Source: Nemertoderma westbladi
Taxonomy: Eukaryota > Xenacoelomorpha > Nemertodermatida > Nemertodermatidae
Assembly (NCBI GenBank): GCA_032718475.1
Contig: JAUCBJ010006003.1
Span: forward strand, 1 to 59,986
DNA length: 59,986 nt
Direction: 5' to 3'
Positions 10,531 to 22,844 of the stretch are shown here, one piece after another; the stretch's first letter is position 1; each line of letters opens with the position of its first letter. The position numbers and the translations under genes were made by a program. The notes under the pieces were generated by a model, which worked only from the letters and a program-made list of their open reading frames with translations, did not search any database and had not been told where the DNA came from.

Positions 10531-12468
10531 TTATGTTATGGAGTCCCTAGATATTTGTTGGATTAGGGAGGTGGTCGTGGGAAGAGTATCTTGCCTTCCA
10601 TAGTTTCCGGACAGTTTTCGGTTTCTTTCCAGTAAACATAAACGACCAGCTGGGCGATTGAGTTGTTGTGTTACTTTCTCCGCTCCCTTGGCCTGTCTAA
10701 TCTTAGCCGGGGTAAGATGAGGAGGCGGCCATTCATCTTCTTTACTTAGGAAGTCGGGTCCACCTAACCACGCTGGAGTGTCTATCAGTTCTTGAGGAGT
10801 TGCTCCTCTGGAAGCGATGTCGGCTAGATTAATCATCTCGGGGCAATGTCTCCATTGATCTACATTGGAGTTGATATCGTCATTATCTGAGGAGTATGGT
10901 GTTCCCTCAGTTGGGTCGTCAACTTCACTGTTCTCCACTTCCCGTTCACTTAATTGATATACCTGTTCTTTCGGTAATCTTTCCATGAGAGTTCTACGGG
11001 AAGGGCCAGTAAAGTACCAACCCACTCTAGTTCTTCCCGCATAGACTTGTAATGGTTGCGGTTGAGCAGGCCGTTTCTCCAATGTCTCAAGCGCTTCATG
11101 CGCATTTTGGCCGATGAGTATTTGCACTCCAGGGTAATCTGTGTTGAATCTAGGTACATTAAGCTGCTGGGTGGAATCGTCCTCATCCCAGTTATAAGGT
11201 TCTACTTGGCTGGTAGCGAAGTTCTTTATCGCCACCATTTTTACTGACCTTATGCTGTGTTCTCCTAGTTCATCCTGGGGGGTGGACAACGCACCTACAT
11301 AATAATCCGTTATTACTGTAGATTTCCAAACCTGCATAATTCCTGACATGTTTAACTTAGTTCGGAACTTGGGTTGTCCAGCAAACATGTCTTCGGCTAG
11401 TTCTTTGTCGATGAATGTTCCTGTGCTACCGGAGTCAAGGAGGGCGTTCACTGTATAACTCCTTTTAAGTCCGTGGACCCTTAACTGTACTACTGGAAAT
11501 TCTCGGATTCCTACATTGGAAGTTGGTGCTTTCCAAGATGGTTGTCGGTCAGAAGTAGTTAGGGGGAGCTCACTGTTGGTATCCTTTTCATACGTAAGTG
11601 CTCGATACACTGCGGTATTGATTAGGTAACAGGATTCGTTTTCGTCGGAGAATTCGTCCGTATAGAATCCTTCCATCTCAGAACATTGGTCAGTGTCGTT
11701 CACATCACTGAATTGGACATGTAGTTCGGACTCACTTACCTGACTCGGGCTGTTCCGTTCGAATTCAGTGTGCAACAAGATATGATGTTTTGCGCCGCAC
11801 TTTGCACACCTTGCGTCGGAGTAACAGGTTCGCCGTTGGTGTCCTCGTCTGAGGCAATTATAACACAACCGCTTATCCCACATGACTTCACGTCTGTCCT
11901 TTAGTGATTTCCTCAGGAATTCATCACACGCACTTAAACGGTGGGGCCCGTCACACAGCACACATTTCGGTTTGATGTTACTTACCTTACTTTGGGTAAC
12001 GTTGTGCACACTCGTTCTTTCCTCGGGCTTTCTTACATGAATTCTCTTAGGAGACGTAGGAGGAGTTTTTCTTACCTGTTCTCTCCTGTCATTGGTTCGA
12101 GACTTGAATTTACTTACGTCCTTAGGCGCTTTGTTGTCATAGTAATATCTTTCAGTGTCTTTCCCGCTGTCTTCCCCTTGAGAAGTCTGGCTTTCGCCGT
12201 CGTCTGTATAATACACTGGTGTTACCTTTCTCCTAGAGACGGGTTTCTCACTTACCTTGTTTTCCGGTGTCTTCTCTCTGGACTGTTTTAGGAGCTGTAA
12301 TTTCACTTCTCCATCTAAGAATGACATGAGATCAGCCATGGTAGGGTCTCGTCGTTGTTGTTCCATCATATATAACACTTTCTTATCCCAGCGTGTACCT
12401 ACTCCACCCTTCGGTAAAGTAGAAGCCACGGCTCCAATGACCATAGAACTCTGATATTCATGATTCAT
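10531..12468 (-). pseudogene. A3 gag C-term/protease with deleted pol
   Basis: This open minus-strand frame (645 codons) continues the gag from 12465. It holds three zinc knuckles: CVLCDGPHRLSAC, CYNCLRRGHQRRTC and CAKCGAKHHILLH (the last typical of BEL/Pao). A retropepsin-like domain (DUF1758) follows with the LLDSGSTGTF active-site motif. After SSDNDDI the frame jumps to VDQWRHCP, which belongs to the end of RNase H, so the whole RT and most of RNase H are deleted. A second jump near GAEKV/TQQLNRP removes integrase, leaving only its C-terminal tail. The frame stays open across both joins. It cannot make RT or integrase; a Gag-protease product is conceivable. Confidence 0.85.
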
Positions 12469-14214
12469 ATTTCATGATTCATATTCATGATTTCTAATTG
12501 TCTACAGATCTCTTGAATCTCATCGGAAAACTCTATTATCCCGCTGCTAATGAACTTTCGGGGCGCTACTAATTTTGCGTACAAATATTTAGCTATGTTA
12601 TTCCTATTACCATACCTGATGTTTAGTGTATCCCAAACTTGTCTTAATCCGTCTGGATGTCCAATAAACTTTAACGCCATTAACTTGGGAGATCCTTCCA
12701 AGCACTCGATGAGGAATCTAAGTTTCTCTCCATTAGATAGTACAGAGTTCTGTATGTTATCTTTATAATATTCATTAAAAGGTAACCATTTCATCTCATC
12801 TCCATTGAACTTGACTATCTCTCCCACCTTTACCGCTTGACGGGCTTCGGTTCTAGCCATTTGACGCGTAAAACTTTCTTGGGCCATCGTGTTATTTAAT
12901 ATCGAGTTATCGGTATATAAATTTCTCGGATTATGATCAGGTCTATAGGGAATATCATTATCAACAGGTTTATAATTACCCTTAATAGGGTTTACTATAG
13001 GAGTTTCTACTTCACTAGCAGTATAGATGCGTGTAGGCTCCACACCTTGCGCATGAAACACTTCAGACCTAACAGGTTGACACATTGTTACAGGGGGTGG
13101 TGGTATACCCTTTTGTGTATTCACTAATTTATCGCGTTCTAGCGCGATACTTTGCTGCACTTCTTGCAACTCTAACCTACTCTCTCTAATTGTTCCCTTT
13201 AACTGCTGCACAGTTCCCTCCATCTCCTGGGCCTGCCGAGAGGAGCGAGAATGTTGTTCCCTCAGCTGTCCGAGCAGGAGACCCATCTCCCGTCGTCCCT
13301 CATCTACCCACTCGACCGCCGAAGCGGGAGGCGCCAACGTTGTAGCGGGCGGACGAGGGACAACGGGCGACAAGTCATGAATATTTCGCTCGGAGTCCAG
13401 GACATGAACAATTTCAGGAGTGGTTCTGTGGGGCACAGGTAGCTTCGTGCTGTGCAGAGGGAATTTAGAGGTAGGTTCAGGGAGTACAGGTGTCTCTATC
13501 ACCGAAGGGGTGGCTTCGAGAACAGGCCTAATTATTTCAGGCTCATCTACTATAGTAGGGAGTCTTTCTATATTAATTATTTGGTCTGTGGGTTCTGTAC
13601 TACCTAAGTTTGTGTCAGTTAGTTGCCTTCTAACAGCTGGGAGCAAATCAGGCAATTTCTGACGGTGGGATATTCTTCTACGTCTGCTTAGACGAGATCT
13701 ATTTCCTCCGCCTTCAGCATCAGTTGTATCGCCTTCCTCAGATGATGTATATCCCTGCCATTTGGGAGTAGATCGACTCATCATCTGCATTTGACTAGCT
13801 GTTAACTGTTTATTTATGCAGTCTTGATTCTCTTGAATATTTTCCAAATCTAGTTGGGCGATCTCTTCAGCCGCTCTCCGTTCTGCATAAACCGAATAAA
13901 CCGCATCCGTCATCTTTGCTCCGCGCTCGGGTGTCAGCTCTACTGGAGCCGTCGGGCCGTTGAGAAATAAGTTCTTGGCTCGCGGGTTGTTGCGGTTCCG
14001 CTGCTTCTTGGTCCCGCTTGACCTGAGCTCGAGTGCCTATGATAGACCTATGATGTTGGACTAGCCTAGGGTCTGATATTACTACGGGAGGGATGATCTT
14101 TCTTACAGTAGGAGGTGAGTTTAACTTCGGTCCTACACGTTCCACACTCCTGTCTGGGTCACATATGGTTGTATCTAGGAGACTGTCTGACAGGTTTTGC
14201 TTTGTGTCAGACAT
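12465..14214 (-). pseudogene. A3 gag N-terminal and central part
   Basis: The start is ATG 14214 (MSDTKQNLSD, equivalent to MADTKQTLLD of A1). The first frame (13867-14214) ends after a frameshift near 13930. The second (12465-13913) carries a short coiled-coil piece, an Arg-rich GGGNRSR segment, a proline-rich linker and the DUF1759 capsid region up to ICRQLEIMN. Compared with A1, about 300 codons are missing between MTDAVYS and AERRAAEE. The 12465 and 12468 frames abut where the capsid C-terminus is duplicated or slipped (ATTCATGATTCATATT around 12455-12490). It is a defective Gag. Confidence 0.85.
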
Positions 14215-16183
14215 GTTGGTTTGTACAGTTGAATGCCTACTGCTATATTACAGTTTAAGCAAGCCTAGTAATTCAGTATCACTGTTAGCCTAGTAATTAA
14301 TTACTGATACTGCTACTCAGTGTAGCGTAATATATATATAATATATTAGAATACCAGTATGCTTATAGTATATATATATATAAGTATTGTTACAGACTAG
14401 ATTTGTCACAGAATACCGGTATGTAATTTCAGCACAAGTATATATAAATATATAATAGGCCTATCATGAATACCGGTATACAGCTTACACTTATAATATA
14501 TATAAGTATAATTATGAACTAGAATTAATTACAGAATACCGGTATATAATTTAGCCTAAATTTATAGAAATAAATATAATAAGCCTATCGCGAATACCTG
14601 TATGTCAATTATTTTAAATAATTGAATTTCTGAATTTTTAGGGGTTACTTGGTTACTTTACTTACTTTATTACCGTTATTTGAGCAGTAGTCCAACTGAT
14701 ATTGAGACCTAATTGTTGTATGACAGGCCTACTATTTATAAATCGTTTGAGTTGATTTATAATATATATATACCCATATAATGGGTTTTGTCAATATTTG
14801 AAATAAATGTGATTATTTCTGGGAAGGAGTCACTACACAGAAGCTGTGCGCTATCAGTGAAGTGCTACTTGTTGGACACTAAAACAAATAATTCTAATTT
14901 ACCTAAGTTACTTAATACTACAAATTACATACAATTCGGGGTGAGATTACAATCTCTAAATAAACACAAAAATTACACGTACGAATTTTTAGGGTAATTT
15001 TACAAGAAGTCTACAAACCAGCCTAACAAAGGGTTAGAATATCTGGTTATTACAACGAACAGGGTACTACGGTATTTGAAAATAATAAGTAGTAGTAAAT
15101 ATACTGCGTTGTCCAGATAGAAAAAATACCACCGTCTGACGACTTATAGCCGTATCGCTATAAGTACTACGTTATGTATCACGGAGTGTTCCTACCTAGA
15201 AGTTAATTACCGTGGTCTACCAGAACCAACGTGCCTATTAACCACTTTACAACACAAATATACTGCCTACACACTAATTACCTTCGGAAAGCACTGTACA
15301 CTAAACACTAAATTAGGTACAAGTACTTGTACAACAAATAATCAGTAGTTAAAAATACTTGAACAGTTAAAAGAACCACGGTATCTGCTGGAGTGACCGG
15401 GGCACAAAATCACCAGTCTTTACCTACGCCAAGCAGCCCTGATGTAGTACCGGGGTTAGTTTAACTATAACGGTATATATAACAAGCACAATTACTGTAG
15501 GAATAAACTTGGGGTATGAATGTTGCGAATAATCGCATAAACTCTGAATAATAAATATTACGCTACCCGTACAAACTACTCAAACAAAATACAAACCAAA
15601 TGCTGGCAGACTACTATCAAGCCTAAATAAACTACAGGACATGCAGACTCCGAAATGGTTAGTTAGTATGCGTTCTAACCTAGTAGTACGACTTATTCTT
15701 TCGGTGGGGGATTTACCTTACAGCTCTAGCTGCCCCTACGTTCCTAACCGGCACTTTATCGGACATACACTCTACATGCACTGCAATCCGTTCAGACCTA
15801 TCAACAGTCAGACAACAGTCCAGCCTACAAATTATCTGTACGATCTGAGCAGGCTTACACGTCTTCTGCTCAATATTAGCCTACAAATAAATAAAACTGA
15901 CAGAAACAAGTAAACCATACAAGGAATAAGGGGTGATCAATCCCTAATCCCCTAACAGCCTACAATATACAATATATCACAATCGAAATAATACTGATGT
16001 ACCTATACTGCTGTAAGTACCGGTTCCGGTGGTTAGGTAGTTAGGCCTACAGGTTACCGGTCGACCGGTACTTCAGCTTTATTGCTTACTGCAATAAAGA
16101 AGCAATAACTGTTACTGTTCTTACCAGAACAATATTAAACTGTATTTATTGCCTACACTGCAATCTAGATTAAAAACTGTTAT
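14215..16183 (-). other. A3 5' leader (long, AT-rich)
   Basis: Nearly 2 kb lie between the 5' LTR and the gag start, matching 49622-51514 in A1 over its whole length. No conserved coding frame is present. The gag-proximal part has ACCGGTAT-containing repeats. The LTR-proximal junction (minus strand ATAACAG... after the LTR end) shows no standard TGG-type primer-binding site, so the tRNA primer cannot be named. Confidence 0.75.
14328..14610. repeat. ACCGGTAT/ATATAT leader repeats
   Basis: About 100-bp units are built from GAATACCGGTAT, a run of TATATA and AATAGGCCTA, occurring roughly three times in alternating arrangement. The equivalent stretch in A1 is about 49740-50010, so the repeats are an old property of the family-A leader. 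They are AT-rich and could be promoter- or structure-related; nothing further can be shown. Confidence 0.65.
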
Positions 16184-17289
16184 TGTTCACGCTTTTAAGA
16201 CCTTTGGCAGTTTAACCCGCCAAATCTATATGTCTTCTAGGTTATAAATCGACTTTAGCCTATGACAATTATTTGATACAAATAAATCCAACATTAGCCG
16301 AAGCCAGTCTATGCGCGACCATTCACCCGCTGGATATACCCAGGAGACTGGATTCGGATGCTTTAATTTGATTGCGGTGCAGGCCTACCGTACTATTCGA
16401 TTGATCGTTAATATATAATCTCTGACAAATATTATTCACTTTCGGGAAATATTAGCAGTTCCTTTAGGACGTGGCGCTCTATCCATATAAACAGAGTTAT
16501 GACTTACACTATACACAACAGGATGGCTTATAGATCACAAAAGGTGCATTCTTTAGGAAATGCTTTGTTACTCGGTCAAGCACATACAGACTATTGCACA
16601 CCACTGCACACTGAATTGCCGATATTCACTGATTTTAATCATGTATAAAGAGAACAGCAACCGACATTTGTAGGGCCTATTAAGTAGCATTGAATTCACT
16701 ACAAACCACGATAATGTATGTCGCAATTGCTATATGTAACCGGTCTCTCTAACCTTAGTGTATCAAGAAGATTGGGGTTTCTGATCGTTTATCAATATTC
16801 TCCAAATAACAATATGCAAACGAATGATACATTTAATAACAAACTGTAAATAGCAGTAAATAATGCGGTGAAAAGCAGTTTGAGTTTACAGCACGTAGTA
16901 TGCAGTACCGTGCCAGACCAGGTAGGTAGTGTGCCAAGTTAACCAAGATAACAGTTTTGTGATCTTATAATTAAAGACGTTCTAATGTTGGAAAATTCAG
17001 AAACATTCCACAGCCGATGATGTTCTAAGCTGGGAAAAACGTCATTACTGAATCATGTGATTCATGGTATACATTTTACACACAAAGAGGTAATCTATCA
17101 CTGTGATTGGTCAACTGTTGTTCTGATTGGTTGATCGAACGGAACAAAGAGGCTACACAAGTACAGCAAATCAGCCAACCAGCGGGCGGATTGTGCCACT
17201 AGAAGATACAGTTTAGAGGATTTGAGCTAATGGGGGAAAACTGGATTACGAATGGAAAAGGCCAGTTATATCCCCCAAAAGCTTTTACA
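16184..17289 (-). mobile_element. A3 5' LTR
   Basis: This 1106-bp LTR runs TGTTCACGC...GCTTTTACA, followed by the target duplication GGTGA (17290-17294) and then A2 gag coding sequence in + orientation. With 3640-4747 it frames A3, total span 3640-17289. About 0.8% divergence between the two LTRs (hand count) indicates a fairly young insertion. Confidence 0.92.
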
Positions 17290-19476
17290 GGTGAAGTAGG
17301 TACTCGCTGGGACAAAAAGGTTCTCTATTTGATGGACCAACAACATAGGGATCCAACCATGACGGACCTTCTGTCATTCTTAAACCGGGAGGTAAGATTA
17401 CAACTCCTAAAACAGTCTAGAGAGAAGACTCCTGAAAGAGAGGTAAGTGAAAAACCCGTTTCTAGGAGAAAGGTAACACCAGTGTGTTATACAGACGACC
17501 GCGAAAGCCAAACCTCCCACGAGGAGAACAGCGGGAAAGACACCGAAAGATCTTATTATGTCAACAAAACTCTGAAAGACGTAAGTAAATTTAAGTCTCG
17601 AACCAGTGACAGGAGAGAACAGGTAACAAAAACTCCTCCTACGTCTCCTAAGAGAATTCATGGAAGAAAGCCTGAGGAAAGAACAAGTGTGCACCACACA
17701 GCACAGGTTAAAGTAAGTAACATCAAGCCCAAATGTGTATTGTGCGATGGGCCACATCGCTTGAGTGGGTGTGATGAATTCCTGAAGAAATCCCTTAAGG
17801 ATAGACGTGATGTCATGTGGGATAAGCGGTTGTGTTATAATTGTCTCAGACGAGGACACCAACGGTGGACCTGTTACTCAGATGCTAGGTGTTCTAAGTG
17901 CGGCGCGAAACATCATATCTTGCTGCACACAGAATTTGAAAGAACCCGCACGAGTCAAGTAAGTGAGCCCGAACTACATGTCCAATTCAGTGATGTGAAC
18001 GACACTGACCACAGCTCTGAGATGGAAGGATTCTACACCGACGAATTCTCCGACGAAAACGAATCCTGTTATATGACAAACACCGCGGTGTATCGAGCGC
18101 TTACGTATACGACTGAAACCGATAACGAAGCGCACCCGGCTATTCCTGACCGATAACCATCTTGGAAAGCGCCAACTTCCAATGTCGTAATCCGGGAATT
18201 CCCCGTAGTTCAGCTGAGAGTCCATGGAGTCCGTAAGAGTTTTATAGTCAACGTCCTCCTGGACTCCGGCAGCACAGGAACATTCATCGACAAAGAACTA
18301 GCCGAAGACATCTTTGCTGGACAACCCAAGTTCCGAACTAAGTTGAACCTTTCAGGAATTATGCAGGTTTGGAAATCCACAGTAGCTACAGACTACTATG
18401 TAGGAGCGTTGTCCACTCCCCAGGACGAACTAGGAGAACACAGCATAAGGACAGTAAAAATGGTGGCGATAAAGAACTTTGCTACCAGCCAAGTGGAACC
18501 TTACAACTGGGATGAAGACGATTTTACCCAGCAGCATGATATCCCTAGATTCAACACCGACTACCCAGGAGTACAGATACTCATCGGCCAAAATGCGCAT
18601 GAGGCGCTTGAGACATTAGAGAAACGGCCTGCTCGACCGCAACCATTGCAAACATATGCGGGAAGAAGGAAAGTAGGTTGGTACTTCACTGGACCTTCCC
18701 GTAGGACACTCATGGAAAGGCTACCTAACGACCAAGTCCATCAGGTGAGTGAATGGGAAGAAGAAATCAGTGAGGGAGAGACCACAACTGAGGGAACACC
18801 ATACTCCTCAGATAATGACGATATTAAACCTAATGTAGATCAATGGAGATATTGCCCTGGGACTATTAATCCAGCCGACATCCCTTCCAGAGGAGCAACC
18901 CCTCAAGAACTGATAGATACTCCGGACTGGTTAGGTGGACCCGACTTCCAAAGTAAAGAAGAAGATGAATGGCCTCCCCATCATACCACGGCTGAGATTA
19001 GACAAGCCAAGGGAGCGGAGAAAGTCAAACCTAAAACCCGGATGAGTAAATCAAAGTTATTCAAACCCGTGATAGATCTGTATGTACTACACATTTCCAG
19101 GGACGACTCTGTGGATCTAAACTTCCCCGCCACAAATAAATCTGTTGTGGAAATCAGAGAAAAAGACTGGAAATCTGGAACACCAGACGTCTCGCAGGGA
19201 TTCTCACCTCTCCTGCAGAGAGCGATAAATCACTATAGCACCTGGAATCGGCTTTGTAAGGCTGTCATGTATTTGAAGCGATGTTTCTATCGTCACTATT
19301 CCAGGACGAAGAAGAAACCTGGAATTGTATTCGAAACACAGCAGCTCAATCGCCCAGTTGGTCGTTTATGTTTACTGGAAAGAGACAGAGAACTGTCCGG
19401 AAACTATGGAAGGCAAGATACTCTTCCCACGACCACCTCCCTAATCCAACAAGCATCTAGGAACTCCCCAACGTAA
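17290..19476 (+). pseudogene. A2 gag C-term/protease with deleted pol
   Basis: This resumes the A2 reading frame interrupted at 3639 (GEVGTRWDKK...). It has three zinc knuckles (CVLCDGPHRLSGC, CYNCLRRGHQRWTC, CSKCGAKHHILLH) near 17737-17930 and the protease motif LLDSGSTGTF near 18255. A premature TAA at 18154-18156 cuts the frame; 18157-19476 is otherwise open in the same phase. RT is missing through the same join as in A3 (SDNDDI to VDQWRYCP). A further deletion joins the end of RNase H (HYSRTK) to the integrase C-terminal tail (KKPGIVFETQQLNR), so integrase is lost. It ends ELSGNYGRQDTLP...NSPT as in A1. Confidence 0.85.
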
Positions 19477-20448
19477 CCGCGTCTGGAGTGGGTGTGTGAC
19501 TATATTATTTTCTATTTGTTTTATTATTTTTATATTTATGTATGTATTATTACGTGATTTTATTATTATAATCGTTTTCTTTAATTTTATTTAGTAGAAT
19601 GTTATTTTAGCGATTATTTAGTAGAATTAGTGCAATATATATTCGTATTTATTACTTAATTACTTATATTATATATTTAGTGCAACGGCGAGAAATAATT
19701 CTTTTTCTCTTTCCTTACTGTCCGTATCATATTATAAACACGTGACTACAGTAAGATGAAATGTCCTTACTTATTAAAGTACAATAAAGCTCCTACTATA
19801 CTCAAGTATTATTGGTAAGTAGAGTATTAGGAATGCAAAGTTCAGATCCTCGTGTCTCGGCTAAACCAAGCTCTGGGTAGACCTTGGAAACGACTTGCCT
19901 CTTCTCACTGACATTGCTTCTTGCAATATTGCTCTCATACCTTATATTAAATAATACATATAGTAGCGTGATGTCCCTTTAACAGTAGCGTAAAACGCAA
20001 AATAAATCTGTTAAACCCTTTGACCATCTGTAATTCTAGTCGATTAAGATATCGTAGCACTTACCGATACTATTAAAAGGACAAATTTCCTAGAATCAAG
20101 GATCCTAGTCCCCAGACATGTTCTGGAATAAAATTGTGTCTATTTTAATATTAAATAATAAAATTTACGGGAATAATGTTAAATTCATATCCTCTCATGA
20201 ATTTGATAAATTGTCATTTCATGCAATTTATAACATTCCCAAAATTCCATTAATTAATAGTTTTATTATAGGAAGGGATCTAGGGGTCTTAACCTCGAAT
20301 GATAAGTTTATTTTACCGAAAATAACTTATATTTTATTGGCGCAATTGTAGGACTAATCCCATCACATGCGTACTTTTTAACCAGGTAGTGTACAAATTT
20401 AGGAATCGCGTAATTTTTTCTTGAAATTAATATCTCATATCTCTCCAA

Positions 20449-20491
20449 ACCACGTACGCGTTTCGACCTTACTGGGTCTCATCAGCGTGGT
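20449..20491 (-). ncRNA. Type I hammerhead ribozyme
   Basis: All conserved core elements are in order on the minus strand. Stem I 5' strand ACCACG (20491-20486), then CUGAUGA (20485-20479), stem II GACC/GGUC with a 6-nt loop, and GAAA (20464-20461 region). A minimal stem III of two pairs (A-U, C-G) closed by GC follows, then the cleavage triplet GUA (20457-20455) and stem I 3' strand CGUGGU (20454-20449). Stem I is six perfect pairs. The very short stem III resembles hammerheads of Penelope-like elements and retrozymes, where cleavage is thought to work best in dimers. Cleavage is predicted between 20455 and 20454. Activity is inferred only from the consensus. Confidence 0.87.
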
Positions 20492-20560
20492 GTCGGATTC
20501 GAACCTGGGACCTCGAGGAGGAAGCCGAGACTACAACCACTAGGCCACAGGTTCTTGAGA
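20487..20560 (-). promoter_or_regulatory. tRNA-like Pol III promoter (A and B boxes)
   Basis: On the minus strand the A box TGGCCTAGTGG (20537-20547) and B box GGTTCGAATCC (20495-20505) both fit the tRNA-gene consensus and are 31 nt apart. The T-stem does not pair beyond two bases, so this is a promoter-bearing tRNA derivative and not a working tRNA. Its 3' edge overlaps the first strand of hammerhead stem I, so a transcript started here would include the ribozyme. Confidence 0.75.
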
Positions 20561-21341
20561 TATGGAGTATTAATTTCAAAGCCAGCATTTCAAACACCTC
20601 GATAAATACAGCTTGCCAACACATTGTTACTATCATTAATTAATAGATCATGGGAGCGGAGATTCACCCTATTAAGTATATTAGCGTGAGAGAATCTCCA
20701 ATATATAGTCAATAGCCGATAAAATTCATAAAATCATGTATAAAGGGGAATATTGACAATTAAATAATTACTATTAAATAGCATCCCAGATCTGTATGCA
20801 TGAGAATTACCCTAATTCTACTGCTAGCTTTCCATAATGTCACCATGGCAACAACCACGCTAGAATTAGAAGTGAGTTAAAAGAACAATAAAAAGCTTGC
20901 CCCATTGAATAGCATACGGAATAAATAGCGCACTGCTAGTATCCAGGGATACATAATAATAATGTGGCATTCTGGAAGGCACTTGACTAACGGACAATTG
21001 GCCCGAATGTGTACAATTTGTGACAGTTGTGTGGAATTTGTGCGTTTATAGGTGAATGTTACTACTAAAGTGTGTTTACAGTAGCGAGTCGCAGTTGTGA
21101 AAGTAGCCCTACCTCTGCAGTAAGAACCTGAAGTAAATCTAAGCCCTTGGGACAGACAGTGGAGTAACTCGCGCTGGTTGTTGTTGTCGTTGTGTAGCTA
21201 CTATGTTGGCGATAGACACAGCGGCGACAGTACATCAGCGCTGAGGAGCTTGCGCTGTCCGGGGGCATTGAGGGGGAGGCAGCAATGACCGCTAGCCTAA
21301 ATTATAATTAATTATAATATCGATAAGCTCATATAGCAGCT

Positions 21342-22766
21342 ATGACTGAGTTGATAGAAGATGATCTTGGTATCAGGGAGCGATATACCCTACCATTGCA
21401 AGCGTTTGTTGATAGTTTAATACGCAGCGACGCTAGTCCACCCACTACGGAGGACGATGGCCATTATATCGAACCGCCAATGTCAAAGGAACAGCTCACG
21501 TGTGAATTGGACTATAGAAAATTCACCGCTCGCTATACGCATTGTAATGGTACGTATATGGACTTCTTAACTACTGGTCATCCTATCGATTTACACGATA
21601 TGGACGATGTAGACACCAAAAGGGAAATGATCCTATTTAAATATCATACCCAGCGGAGTCGGAACGATAAACTGAGAATCGAACACGAAAATTCTATTCG
21701 AAACCAACTCGAAAGAGAAGACGTTAAAGAACCGGATAAACGCAGTGACTTCAACATATATTTGGAATTCTTGAGAGAGACATTGTAAAACTGGAGAAAG
21801 ATCACCAGCGTTTCCCCTACAAGACGTGCGTCTTTAGTATTATTACGATGAATGCCCTAGACCCTACCAACACACGGAAAGACATAAACATCCGCGGAGA
21901 CGTTGCGCTAAACACAGATTTACTCGCTATATTTACGGGAGTTTCGAGCGAAACTTTTTCGACGTATCACCTACGCTCGCTCGACTCAAACCTATGATCG
22001 GAGTTCCGGAATACTCGGTCAGACCTCCTCATTCACTGGTGAAACCTCAGACTCTTGATCCTAATAGTATGACGGATCCTCCTGAGCTGTACTCACTGTT
22101 CAAAGATCTAGTGTTGCCCGAACAATTAGTCGGTGGCACTCCGGTTGTGGGCTTCCTAGATATTCGCCCATCTTACCTAGCCGGATTGGGACGCGGACAC
22201 CTAATATCGCCGTTCAACCCGTATAATCGTCCCGGTTTAACCCGATACAACCTGTCACCGAGGTGGAGGAGAAAATTGTACGCAACGTGTTAGACACTAT
22301 TCGATAAAAGATCAGAAAAGGAACCTATGGTTGTTTAGAGAAACGTAAATTGCAGCAGCAAGTCCAAGCGGTAAACGAATTAGCTTTATCTCAGTTCGAT
22401 CGGAAAATCCAGAACCTCTAAGAAGATATCGAACTTGGACGACCCTACTCTCTGAAAGAGTTTTGGACGAATGCTTCCAACGACAAGCGGAGGAAAATCA
22501 GCTCGAGGAGAAGCATATCGATTTCAACAGAGCCCGAGAAAGCGAGTCGGAAAGAACCATCAAACCGAGGAAATTTCTCACTACACACGGTCCACTTACC
22601 CACTTACACCAGTAAGAGCTGCTGTCTTAAAACGCACTCTCAAGGTTGTTCGACCTCGTTCCACTGAGGTTGATACCAATCAACCGGGTACCTCGACCGG
22701 CAGATACACCGGACTCTTGCTAGCCTCAAAAAACTGCGTAAATGCCATTCGCGTAAGAAAGACTAA
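21342..22766 (+). pseudogene. A2 ORF3
   Basis: This starts MTELIEDDLGIRERY and is open for 148 codons to 21788. It then has frameshifts and stops. A frame at 21994-22293 matches the middle of the protein, and the C-terminal coiled-coil and basic tail region reaches 22766. Relative to A3, about 50 codons are missing after EFLRET. The first 145 residues match A1 closely, with a handful of changes (for example YTHC vs YTHR). No homology to a known family is recognised. Confidence 0.72.
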
Positions 22767-22844
22767 CTGTTTAGAGTATTTTTATATTTTAGAAACTGTG
22801 ATTTTTTATATTTTATAGAATTAAATCCCATTTTCTGGGAGCGG

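Larger units (their letters stand above)
20420..20580 (-). repeat. Inverted repeats bracketing the tRNA/hammerhead cassette
   Basis: TTGAAATTAATATCTCATATCTC (+ strand, about 20421-20443) and its imperfect reverse complement ending ATTAATTTCAA (about 20555-20579) flank the tRNA-like and hammerhead parts. The arms are about 23-24 bp with a few mismatches. Transcribed together they could form a closing stem around the cassette. It may be the edge of an older ~160-bp unit. Confidence 0.65.
20261..20633 (-). mobile_element. SINE-like insertion with hammerhead ribozyme
   Basis: A 373-bp block is present in A2 and absent from the same site in A1 and A3. It is bounded by a perfect 13-bp direct repeat CATTAATTAATAG (20248-20260 and 20634-20646), typical of target-primed reverse transcription. 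Minus-strand order: ~50 bp of 5' flank, an inverted-repeat arm, a tRNA-like Pol III promoter, a hammerhead ribozyme, the other arm, and a ~160-bp 3' part ending in an A-rich tail (CCTATAATAAAA). It has no coding capacity, so mobilisation must depend on another element's machinery (inference). Confidence 0.8.
19477..21341 (+). other. A2 untranslated block between pol and ORF3
   Basis: This is the counterpart of 8877-10530 and 28134-29859, in + orientation. It is interrupted by the SINE-like insertion 20261-20633. The 77-codon ORF at 20118-20351 straddles the insertion border and is not conserved. No gene is seen. Confidence 0.7.
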
